DNA of 8,713 nt from NCBI GenBank assembly GCA_913057815.1, contig CAJXOV010000068.1, forward strand, positions 1 through 8,713, given 5' to 3'. The position numbers were made by a program, and so were the translations under genes. The notes below the pieces were generated by a model. The model saw only the letters and a program-made list of their open reading frames with translations. It was not told where the DNA came from and made no database searches. Shown piece by piece: positions 1-6,358 of this stretch (position 1 is its first letter; every line of letters begins with the position of its first letter). The DNA is from an uncultured Flavobacteriales bacterium. Its GTDB lineage: Bacteria; Bacteroidota; Bacteroidia; Flavobacteriales_D; Sanyastnellaceae.

Positions 1-24
1 GCGTCAGATGTGTATAAGAGACAG
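1..24 (+). other. Nextera (Tn5) read-1 adapter remnant
   Basis: Positions 6-24 are exactly the 19-base Tn5 mosaic end as used in Nextera libraries, preceded by GCGTC, the end of the read-1 adapter arm. This is library sequence, not genome. The genomic insert begins at about position 25, so the gene that runs into this end is cut artificially. Confidence 0.98.
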
Positions 25-73
25 CTCCTATTACTAATACTGCCGCTAAGGCTATTAAAAAGACTTTCTTCAT
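25..73 (-). CDS. 5' fragment of a gene for an exported or membrane protein
   Basis: Reading the minus strand from the ATG at 73 gives 16 codons, MKKVFLIALAAVLVIG, before the adapter at 24 cuts the gene. Two lysines followed by an unbroken hydrophobic stretch are what a signal peptide, lipoprotein leader or N-terminal membrane anchor looks like. No cleavage site is left in the fragment, so these cannot be told apart. The start lies 46 bp after the stop of the tryptophan 2,3-dioxygenase gene on the same strand, with no terminator visible between them, so the two could share a transcript. The protein family cannot be recognised. The fragment is short, but the leader is too typical to be chance, and the spacing suits a real gene. 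Confidence 0.6.
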
Positions 74-119
74 GTGATTTTTTCTGGTTTACTTTTACTA
101 TACGTTTAAATGCGGGTAA

Positions 120-1088
120 TTAGTTCGTTTGATGTAAGATTTCTTCTACCCAACTCTTACCCCAATCCTCTTTTTCCTGCTCAGACCAGATATCAGGAAA
201 GAATATACGTTTCTGGAATCTTGGGGGTAGGTATTTCTGCCAATTAGTTCCGCCTGTAGCAGCTATATCTACTGGGTTCTTTTGTAAATACTTAACGGCA
301 GATTTATAGTGACTTAGGGGCCAATTTATGTTGACATTAACGTCTAGCCATTTTAGTTGAGTTATTAAGTCTAAATCAGCCTTTTCACTTTCAGGTAAAA
401 CTGTATAACAGTGAAGTATGTTAGCTCTATAACACCTTTCTGCCGTGCCCAACAGAGTCTCCGTGTATTTTTCTTCAAACTGATTTAAGGTCAACGTTTT
501 CTTCCCAGAGGACAGCTCGGTGGCCCCTTTTTTCCAGTAAATATCTTCATACATTTCTACTAGATCTTTTTCAGAATAATCTGACGCGTATTTCTCTCGA
601 CTTTCTGCCTGAACTAGGTTTCTAAAGTGAGTACTATATATTTCTATCAACCGGTATTGGGCACTTTGGAAACCACTAGCGGGTAATAATGACATTCTGA
701 ACTTTAAGAACTGTTCGCGCTCCATTCCGTTTACCATTATCTCGAAACTGGTAGTTAATGCTTGGAAGTAACTATTTACCCTTTTTAACCTTGCAGTCAT
801 AAACTTCCCTGTTAGCTCCTTATGGGCTACTATCTGTTCCATTTCATGTAGGGTGAGCTTAAAATAGAGCTCTGTAATCTGATGATACATGATGAATATC
901 TCTTCATCAGGAAAAGAAGTTCGCGGGGTTTGGAGAGAAAGTAAAGTGTCTAAATGGATGTAATCCCAATAAGTAAGGTAGTCTGCGTGCAGCAGCCCGT
1001 CTAAATAGGACTCAAGATCTTGACCCATGGCAGCATACTTTTGCTGCAGTAAGAGTACTTTCTTGACTATTTCTTCCTTAAGTTCCAT
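120..1088 (-). CDS. kynA: Tryptophan 2,3-dioxygenase (start placed at 1088, 322 residues)
   Basis: This is the haem enzyme that adds O2 to L-tryptophan to give N-formylkynurenine, the first step of the kynurenine pathway, in the cytoplasm. Numbering from the ATG at 1088, landmarks of the family can be seen: Y40 and Y43 in the YWDYIHLD stretch, F65 and the distal His69 in the HQITEL motif, F127 and Arg131 (binds the substrate carboxylate) eight and seven residues before the SGFQS motif at 138-142, the likely proximal haem ligand His260 in LSHYK, and the TGGT substrate loop at 278-281. All expected catalytic residues are therefore present and the enzyme should be active. The open frame continues up to an ATG at 1199, but those 37 extra residues are Cys/Asn/Ser-rich, unlike the family, and their DNA lies in the terminator of the upstream gene, so I reject that start. 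No Shine-Dalgarno site is seen at 1088, which is normal for Bacteroidota. Confidence 0.95.
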   Translation of the reverse strand: MELKEEIVKKVLLLQQKYAAMGQDLESYLDGLLHADYLTYWDYIHLDTLLSLQTPRTSFPDEEIFIMYHQITELYFKLTLHEMEQIVAHKELTGKFMTARLKRVNSYFQALTTSFEIMVNGMEREQFLKFRMSLLPASGFQSAQYRLIEIYSTHFRNLVQAESREKYASDYSEKDLVEMYEDIYWKKGATELSSGKKTLTLNQFEEKYTETLLGTAERCYRANILHCYTVLPESEKADLDLITQLKWLDVNVNINWPLSHYKSAVKYLQKNPVDIAATGGTNWQKYLPPRFQKRIFFPDIWSEQEKEDWGKSWVEEILHQTN

Positions 1089-1107
1089 AAAGCTAGGATT
1101 GGACTGG

Positions 1108-1137
1108 CAAATTATTGATTTGTTACACAACCCACAA
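1108..1137 (-). promoter_or_regulatory. Candidate Bacteroidota-type promoter for kynA
   Basis: On the minus strand a TTG (1137-1135) is followed after 20 bases by TAATTTG (1114-1108), close to the Bacteroidota -33/-7 pattern TTTG...TAnnTTTG but one base short in the -7 element. It lies between the upstream terminator and the ATG at 1088, where a promoter is expected. The leader would be very short. The match is weak in this AT-rich region and is a suggestion only. Confidence 0.25.
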
Positions 1138-1186
1138 CCCGAATTTGAACCTCCAAAAATTAGTTTTGCACTTAGGTTATCAACAT

Positions 1187-1217
1187 AAAAAAAGACCATT
1201 CAAAACTGAATGGTCTT
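1187..1217 (-). terminator. Intrinsic terminator after the DUF3108 gene
   Basis: The 11-base arms 1192-1202 and 1207-1217 are perfectly complementary around a four-base AAAC loop. On the minus strand the hairpin is followed by seven T residues (1193-1187). It starts 24 bases after the stop codon at 1241, the classic position for a terminator of that gene. On the plus strand it is followed by an interrupted T-rich run, so it may work weakly both ways. It separates kynA from the upstream genes and shows that the long N-terminal reading of kynA is wrong. Confidence 0.9.
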
Positions 1218-1240
1218 CCTTATTTTTATGTTAATAGGTC

Positions 1241-2050
1241 TTATTTAACCTTCGAAATTTTATGTGCTAATCCTGTGTAATCCGTGAGCTCCATCTTTAC
1301 ACTTCCCACTACTAGCTTAGATCTAACTAACAGAGGTATTTTGTTATTGTCATCCGAAATCCAAACATTAAGGTCTTCTTCATCTTTAAAAATTCTTCCT
1401 TCTTGTAATACAGGCACGAACCTTAAGGCTTTGAATTTTCCGTCTCTAATTCTTATCGTTTCTTTTCCTTGATATTTTATTTTCAGATTAAATAATTCGT
1501 CATCTACAAATGTTGGTATTTCGAAAATATCTCCTTTTTTGATTTTAGAAAAATCGAACGTTCTAGCATAGTAGAATGCTGAAATCATATCCTGCACTCC
1601 CATAGGAATTTCATGTGTTTCCTCTTTCTGGGTAGACACTTCACCTTCAGAATGGTCAAAAGTATAATCTTGGCTGATTTTGTATCCACCTTCATCTACT
1701 CTTCTTTTAAAATACCACGGGAAGACTCCTTTCTTATCTATATACGTTTCATACTTATCTCTTACTTTGAAGAAAAGGTCAAAAGCTCCTAAACTCTTTC
1801 CTGTGCCCACAGCATAATATGCATCTCTGTTCTCAAAAGTATATGGGCTGTCTTTGATTTCTAGAACTGCCTCTCCTGCATCTATAATACCATAGTGTAC
1901 TCTATAAGTAAGTTTCTCGCCTGGTTTAAAAGCTGAATTTGTTATTTCTGGTAGACTTCCGTGCGTAGCAATATCTACTGGGACCAGACCAAAAGCTGAG
2001 CTTAGTGCTCCGGTTAAAATGGCGATTAATATGATGGCTTTTTCTTTCAT
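1241..2050 (-). CDS. DUF3108-family secreted/periplasmic protein, 269 residues
   Basis: The protein starts with a signal peptide: a charged KEK, a hydrophobic stretch over residues 5-16 and a likely cut near A19 or G21. The mature part opens at 44-59 with a GEKLTYRVHYG-type strand followed by a D-A-G-E motif, the hallmark start of DUF3108, a beta-rich envelope family of unknown function in Bacteroidota and Proteobacteria. Aromatic-rich strands continue through the protein (DLFFKVRDKYETYID near the middle, VWISDDNNKIPLLVRSKL near the end), as expected for the family, and the length is usual. The start is fixed by the signal peptide. The gene lies 43 bp after the 1358-residue secreted protein gene with no hairpin between them, so it may be read from the same transcript, and it ends at the strong terminator 24 bp downstream. 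DUF3108 genes next to kynA are, to my recollection, common in Bacteroidota. No molecular role can be assigned. Confidence 0.88.
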   Translation of the reverse strand: MKEKAIILIAILTGALSSAFGLVPVDIATHGSLPEITNSAFKPGEKLTYRVHYGIIDAGEAVLEIKDSPYTFENRDAYYAVGTGKSLGAFDLFFKVRDKYETYIDKKGVFPWYFKRRVDEGGYKISQDYTFDHSEGEVSTQKEETHEIPMGVQDMISAFYYARTFDFSKIKKGDIFEIPTFVDDELFNLKIKYQGKETIRIRDGKFKALRFVPVLQEGRIFKDEEDLNVWISDDNNKIPLLVRSKLVVGSVKMELTDYTGLAHKISKVK

Positions 2051-2093
2051 ACTATATGAGAACTCAAAGCTTGTGCCAAAATTAAGTTAGGCT

Positions 2094-2258
2094 TTAATAT
2101 GTGGTCCCGAATACAGCTAAAAAGAGAGAAACATCATCTACGTTTACAGCATTATCTTGATTGAAGTCTCCTGTTAAGTTTGAGCAGCTCTGCCCAAACT
2201 CGGATAATATACCAGCAAAATCTACAATGTTATAAGCTTGGTCATAATTGTAATCTCC
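2094..2258 (-). other. Dockerin-like paired EF-hand tail, residues 1305-1358
   Basis: Two copies of a GD(Y/F)NxD...(N)xxD...(F/L)L..FG pattern follow each other: GDYNYDQAYNIVDFAGIL then GDFNQDNAVNVDDVSLFL. The regularly spaced Asp/Asn residues match the calcium loops of dockerin/EF-hand repeats. The protein ends FGTTY. The neighbouring 710-residue protein has the same arrangement. In cellulosomes such tails bind cohesins; in Bacteroidota their role at the C-terminus is not established, and attachment or sorting is an inference. Confidence 0.75.
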
Positions 2259-5200
2259 CGGTAAATTATAATAACACTCATCAAGATCATAACAGTTTTC
2301 AAGGTAGTTAGATGCTGTTTCATCTACACAACAATTGTACTTGCATAATTCTAAGCCACCTATTCCTATATCATTGGAGTCAAAATTACAAGCTGTTGGA
2401 TCATTACATATGGAAGGATCACAAAATGTAGAACAATCTGAAAGCCTCACCGAAAACGAAAGTCCCTGAAGACTGGTAACGTACATGAGTCCTGATGCTC
2501 CGTGAATCAGCTCAGCACATTCTTTATCACAATTAATTTCTATACCACACTCAGCATAGGTGCGTACTTTAAGTTTATCACCCGTTAAACTTTCAATTAT
2601 CATATTAGGACTATTGCCTAAAACCCAAACTCCTTCATTTATTCCTAAATCTGGTGAATCAGCATCTATTTGATCCCAGACTAAAGGTTCTTCACATGAG
2701 TTATTACATGATAATAATGCTGTTTCTATGGAAATTGAAAACGTGCCCTCCCAATCATTCCAGCCTTGTACTTCAATAAAATATTCCTGTCCAACTTCAG
2801 TACAAAAATTTTCAATCAATGACATCTGGCCTTCTCCACTATCAATGTCAATAGCTAAGACGTTTCCTCCACAGTCATCAAAAATGGCTATTTGAGTGTC
2901 ATTTAAAGTACCTGCGTGAGTTTCAATATTCACAGAATAACCAGTGCCTATAAAAGAATACCATACATTGGGAGCACCAGAAGATGTGCCTGGTGCATCG
3001 GCATCAGAATCAGCATAAGAATTATTACCATCAGGTATATAACCATCAACAACTATGGGTTCAGCATTTGTACAATAGTCATTTTGAACCCAAGGACATG
3101 TGTCATTGTCCTCTATGTCACATATCGTGGGATTAGCCAGATAATTTGGAGTTCCTGGTTCAGAACAATATATTGTTGGAAAAACAGAAGACGTTACCAC
3201 AGAAATATCAAAAGTGCCTTCAATATTACCATACCCTTCTACTTCAATATAATATGTAACTCCAAAATGGGAACAGAACCCCTCTATTAGTGACATAAAG
3301 TTGCCTCCACCTATGTCATCGTTACATTCTAGAAGAGATCCACTACAATCATTATAAATGGCTATTTGAGTGTCATTATTTGTTCCCTCAAATGTTTGTA
3401 TGTCTACTAATCCTCCTGTCCCCACAAAAGAGAACCAAACATCCCCGCCTCCGGCACCATCGTTTAAGAAACAGGTAGGTTCATTTCCAAAGTTTTCGTC
3501 TAGAGTAAAAGTATTATTTCCCGAAATAGCAGCAGCATCGACAATTACTAATTCCGCACTTGAACAATCAGTAAATATGTAAGGGCACAAATCTTCGTTA
3601 AGTATATCACAAGCCGTAGGATTGGCTAAGTAATTCAAACCGCCTGGTTCAGAACAATACACGGTAGGAGAAACTGAGGATGTGACGACAGAAATATCAA
3701 ATGACCCTACACTTCCACCGGAAGTTCCAAACCCTTGTACTTCCACTAAATAGGTAGTGCCAGATTCAGTACACAATCCTTCTACTAGTGAGAAATTACC
3801 CGTTGCGCTTGGCTCATCGTCATTAAAACCCAAAGCAGCTCCACTGCAACCGTCATAAATAGTTAGGTATGAATCTGTCATTCCGCCATTACCAAACACT
3901 TCAATATCTACAAGACCGTCAGCACCATCAAATGAATACCACACGTCTAGCGCACCAGCATTTCCCGTATCAGTAGAAGTAGGAGAAGCATTTTGATTTG
4001 TTCCGGTTACCGCAGCAGCATCTACAATGAGACCTATCGCATTTGTACATAAATCATTCGAAGCAGGGTAAATACAACAGGAGGTGTTATTCCCACCAAC
4101 TACTATATGGCAGTCCCATTCGGCAGCTGGATAATAGTTTAAGGCTTCTGGGTCCAAGCAATTAGGCTCAAACGACCAACAAATATTGTTATTTTCAATT
4201 TGACAAGGTCCAGGAAAAGGCTCGTAGTTGAGCATACCAGGATCTGAACAATAATAATCTGGGCCATTGTCATTAACAGAAATTTCAAAAGACCCTATAC
4301 TAGAGTTTTGGACGTTAAACCCCTGGACTTCTATGTAATAAACAAGGTCTGGAATTGTGCAAAAATCAGCAATAAGAGACATGGCACCCCCTCCATTATC
4401 GTCATCACTATCTAAGGAAGTTGACCCGCAAAGGCCTCCATAAACTGCAATTCTGGAATCAGTCATGCCTCCATTACCAAATGTTTCTATATCAACCTTG
4501 TTACCTGTTCCTATGAAAGAATACCAAACATCCGGAGAAACATCGTTTCCGAAATCATCTGGAGTAGCTGTAGCACCTGTATTGTCTCCAGTTACAGGTG
4601 TGCCGTTAGTAGCCAAAGCCTCAGCAGTAGCACAAGTATCATTGGCTGGTGGAAATATACAAGTTCCATTATTTACAATATCACAGAATGTGGGTATTAC
4701 AAAGTTAACAGCCGTTTCATCATCACAAACTGTAGCAGGTCCAGAAGTAGATGTTCTTACTTCAATATTGAATGTCCCTTCAGTTCCATTCCAACCCTCT
4801 ACTTCTACATAATATATTACATTGGTTTCAGCACAGAATGCGCTAATTTGAGACATGAAGTTTCCTCCAGTAGCAGCATTATCATCATCTGCAGCAAGAA
4901 TAGTTCCAGCACAATCAGAATATAAAGCTATTTGAGTATCATCACTTCCACCAATATCAAAAGTCTCAATATCTACAAGACCTCCAGAACCTACGAAAGA
5001 GAACCATACATCTCCATCATCTCCATCAGTTCCCCAAAAACCAACAGGAGCAAGATCACCTTCAACAGTTAATTCTTCATTTCCAGGAGCATCAGGATCA
5101 TTTTGGTCTCCTGCTCCTGTATTATCTCCTACTACTGTTCCCCCATCAAGTGTCATTGCAATCGCGCTAGAACAATCATCGACTGTTAATATCTCACCTG

Positions 5201-6170
5201 TACAAATACAATCGGGCTGAACCACATCTCCTACAGTGCCTGGTTCCCCATCATCACAGGGTTCTCCAACATCTGGATTATCTATTAATGTTCCTGTTCC
5301 ATCTGTAGCAGAACCAACACATTCATCACAACCTAATGCATACACACACTGATCAGCAAGTGGATCAATATCAGCAAATGCATTATAGTTACATGCAGCA
5401 ACATCAATACATCCAGTTAATGGGTATATTAAGTTATCAATGTTATCAGAACAACTTAGGTAATCAATAGAACCTAATGCTTCTTGAGTTCCTACAGAAA
5501 GATTAAAAGAAATATCTCCAGCAGTAGTAAGTGAGGCTAATAACACTGAATTATTTACTCCGTAACCTAATGCATTAGTTCCTCCTGTAGTAAACCAAGT
5601 ACCGCCCGCTACACTATTTATAACAAGGTTACCTCCACCTGCCATAACTGACCAAGGGTCAGTAGCATCCAAATAAGTAATGCCGGAAGACCCACCTGGT
5701 AAAGGAATTAATCCGTCAGAGGCAACAATTAGACCTGCTAAAGCACCATCTCCATCTTCAGCTAAAGGCACTCCTAAGTAACCAATAGCACCTGTACCTA
5801 TTGTTAATATTGTCGTATGCAATATTTCTGGAAGACCAAAACCGAAGAAAATTGTATTAATCGAACTAGATTCAATATCTCCAGCAACAGCATGAACGTA
5901 CCATGGATTATCTAAAGCATTAATATTGGTCGGACAGGCAGAGCTACCAAATACTCTGTCGACTTGATCAGTAACCATTGTAGCTTCTGCAAAAATCCTG
6001 TAATTTGTCATACCGGCTACGGTACCTGAAGTCAGAATTGTTTCTTCTAAATGAATTCTATTTAACTGTCCATTAACACTTTCAGGCAGGAGAATAAAAG
6101 CCACTAAAAATGAGTAAATAACTAATTTAGAAATAGTGCTGATTCTTTTATTAGAGTCTGAGTTATTCAT
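2094..6170 (-). CDS. Very large secreted multi-domain repeat protein, 1358 residues
   Basis: Function unknown; almost certainly exported to the cell surface or medium. A signal peptide (residues 1-34, cut before Q35) is followed by a Gly/Thr/Ala-rich domain of about 210 residues (36-245) that I do not recognise. Next is a Cys-rich stretch (252-327) with a C-x6-N-Y module and a CDDGEPGTVGDV segment. Five repeats of a beta-sandwich-like domain begin at residues 331, 510, 705, 867 and 1030. Each has an [ND]D-x(0,1)-C start, VW(Y/F)SF, V(D/N)IE or VDIQ, D(T/S)xI/L-A/T-I/L-Y/F, an FC or LC, and a closing Y(Y/F/L)xEVxG. The repeats resemble PPC (pre-peptidase C-terminal) or other Ca-binding adhesin-like domains. 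Cysteine modules sit between them. After a further strand-rich region (1152-1250) the protein ends in a paired dockerin-like tail (1305-1358). The mature protein is rich in Asp, Asn, Gly and Cys and poor in Lys, which fits an extracellular, disulfide- and calcium-stabilised fold. It follows its 710-residue relative by 29 bp, so the two are probably co-transcribed. No enzyme active-site motif was found. Confidence 0.93.
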   Translation of the reverse strand: MNNSDSNKRISTISKLVIYSFLVAFILLPESVNGQLNRIHLEETILTSGTVAGMTNYRIFAEATMVTDQVDRVFGSSACPTNINALDNPWYVHAVAGDIESSSINTIFFGFGLPEILHTTILTIGTGAIGYLGVPLAEDGDGALAGLIVASDGLIPLPGGSSGITYLDATDPWSVMAGGGNLVINSVAGGTWFTTGGTNALGYGVNNSVLLASLTTAGDISFNLSVGTQEALGSIDYLSCSDNIDNLIYPLTGCIDVAACNYNAFADIDPLADQCVYALGCDECVGSATDGTGTLIDNPDVGEPCDDGEPGTVGDVVQPDCICTGEILTVDDCSSAIAMTLDGGTVVGDNTGAGDQNDPDAPGNEELTVEGDLAPVGFWGTDGDDGDVWFSFVGSGGLVDIETFDIGGSDDTQIALYSDCAGTILAADDDNAATGGNFMSQISAFCAETNVIYYVEVEGWNGTEGTFNIEVRTSTSGPATVCDDETAVNFVIPTFCDIVNNGTCIFPPANDTCATAEALATNGTPVTGDNTGATATPDDFGNDVSPDVWYSFIGTGNKVDIETFGNGGMTDSRIAVYGGLCGSTSLDSDDDNGGGAMSLIADFCTIPDLVYYIEVQGFNVQNSSIGSFEISVNDNGPDYYCSDPGMLNYEPFPGPCQIENNNICWSFEPNCLDPEALNYYPAAEWDCHIVVGGNNTSCCIYPASNDLCTNAIGLIVDAAAVTGTNQNASPTSTDTGNAGALDVWYSFDGADGLVDIEVFGNGGMTDSYLTIYDGCSGAALGFNDDEPSATGNFSLVEGLCTESGTTYLVEVQGFGTSGGSVGSFDISVVTSSVSPTVYCSEPGGLNYLANPTACDILNEDLCPYIFTDCSSAELVIVDAAAISGNNTFTLDENFGNEPTCFLNDGAGGGDVWFSFVGTGGLVDIQTFEGTNNDTQIAIYNDCSGSLLECNDDIGGGNFMSLIEGFCSHFGVTYYIEVEGYGNIEGTFDISVVTSSVFPTIYCSEPGTPNYLANPTICDIEDNDTCPWVQNDYCTNAEPIVVDGYIPDGNNSYADSDADAPGTSSGAPNVWYSFIGTGYSVNIETHAGTLNDTQIAIFDDCGGNVLAIDIDSGEGQMSLIENFCTEVGQEYFIEVQGWNDWEGTFSISIETALLSCNNSCEEPLVWDQIDADSPDLGINEGVWVLGNSPNMIIESLTGDKLKVRTYAECGIEINCDKECAELIHGASGLMYVTSLQGLSFSVRLSDCSTFCDPSICNDPTACNFDSNDIGIGGLELCKYNCCVDETASNYLENCYDLDECYYNLPGDYNYDQAYNIVDFAGILSEFGQSCSNLTGDFNQDNAVNVDDVSLFLAVFGTTY
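2718..5180 (-). repeat. Five-copy protein repeat array (NDxC...VWYSF domains)
   Basis: Units run at 5180-4644, 4643-4059, 4058-3573, 3572-3084 and 3083-2718. Each is a core of roughly 120 residues, and the first four are followed by a linker with one or two C-x6-N-[YF] modules; the second unit is longest because it carries two. The fourth and fifth copies and their linkers are the most alike. At DNA level the linkers ending the third and fourth units share only short exact runs (cctggttcagaacaata at 3643-3659 and 3154-3170; acagaaatatcaaa at 3688-3701 and 3199-3212). Many of the differences between them keep the amino acid, so this is old duplication kept by selection on the protein rather than fresh DNA expansion. 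Confidence 0.85.
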
Positions 6171-6199
6171 TGCAACGCTTTAAATTTTCTTTTATACTA

Positions 6200-6358
6200 T
6201 TAATATGAAGTTCCGAAAATTCCTAGGAATCCACCTAAATCAGCCACCGATGCAAAACCATCTCCATCAAAATCTCCGTAAACAGATTCAGACCCAAAAT
6301 CACCGAGGAACCCTCCTAAGTCAGATACATTTACCTGAAGATCATTATTATAGTCGCC
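6200..6358 (-). other. Dockerin-like paired EF-hand tail, residues 659-710
   Basis: Two repeats, GDYNNDLQVNVSDLGGFLGDFG and its copy GDFDGDGFASVADLGGFLGIFG, sit directly before the end of the protein, which closes with GTSY. The shared DLGGFLG(D/I)FG ending and the spaced acidic residues match dockerin-type calcium loops. The copies are closer to each other here than in the downstream gene. Confidence 0.78.

Noticed and set aside
1089..1199. N-terminal 37-residue extension of the tryptophan dioxygenase
   Set aside because: It lacks family resemblance, is Cys/Ser/Asn-rich, and its first codons lie in the upstream terminator hairpin.
1284..1472. Plus-strand open frame of 62 codons
   Set aside because: It is antisense to the DUF3108 gene, with no leader, domain or supporting signals.
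2051..2093. Promoter or terminator between the 1358-residue gene and the DUF3108 gene
   Set aside because: No stable hairpin is visible, and a AAGCTTTG resembling the -7 element has no matching -33 element at the right distance.
2916..3582. Plus-strand open frames at 2916-3290 and 3370-3582
   Set aside because: They are antisense shadows of the repeat region, with low-complexity Ile/Arg/Thr or Pro/Ser composition and no family features.
4465..4812. Plus-strand open frame of 115 codons
   Set aside because: It lies wholly within the 1358-residue gene, on the opposite strand, and its Pro/Val/Ser-rich sequence mirrors the repeat DNA.
2718..5180. CRISPR array or DNA tandem repeat
   Set aside because: The periodicity is at protein level with units of 366-585 bases; there are no short identical direct repeats with regular spacers.
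6171..6199. The two large genes as one gene broken by a frameshift
   Set aside because: The first ends with a complete dockerin-like tail and stop, and the second begins with its own signal peptide, so they are separate proteins.
2094..6358. Canonical T9SS type A or B C-terminal domain on the two large proteins
   Set aside because: Their ends lack the GR...L..G.Y...K motifs seen in the upstream gene; they end in dockerin-like loops instead.
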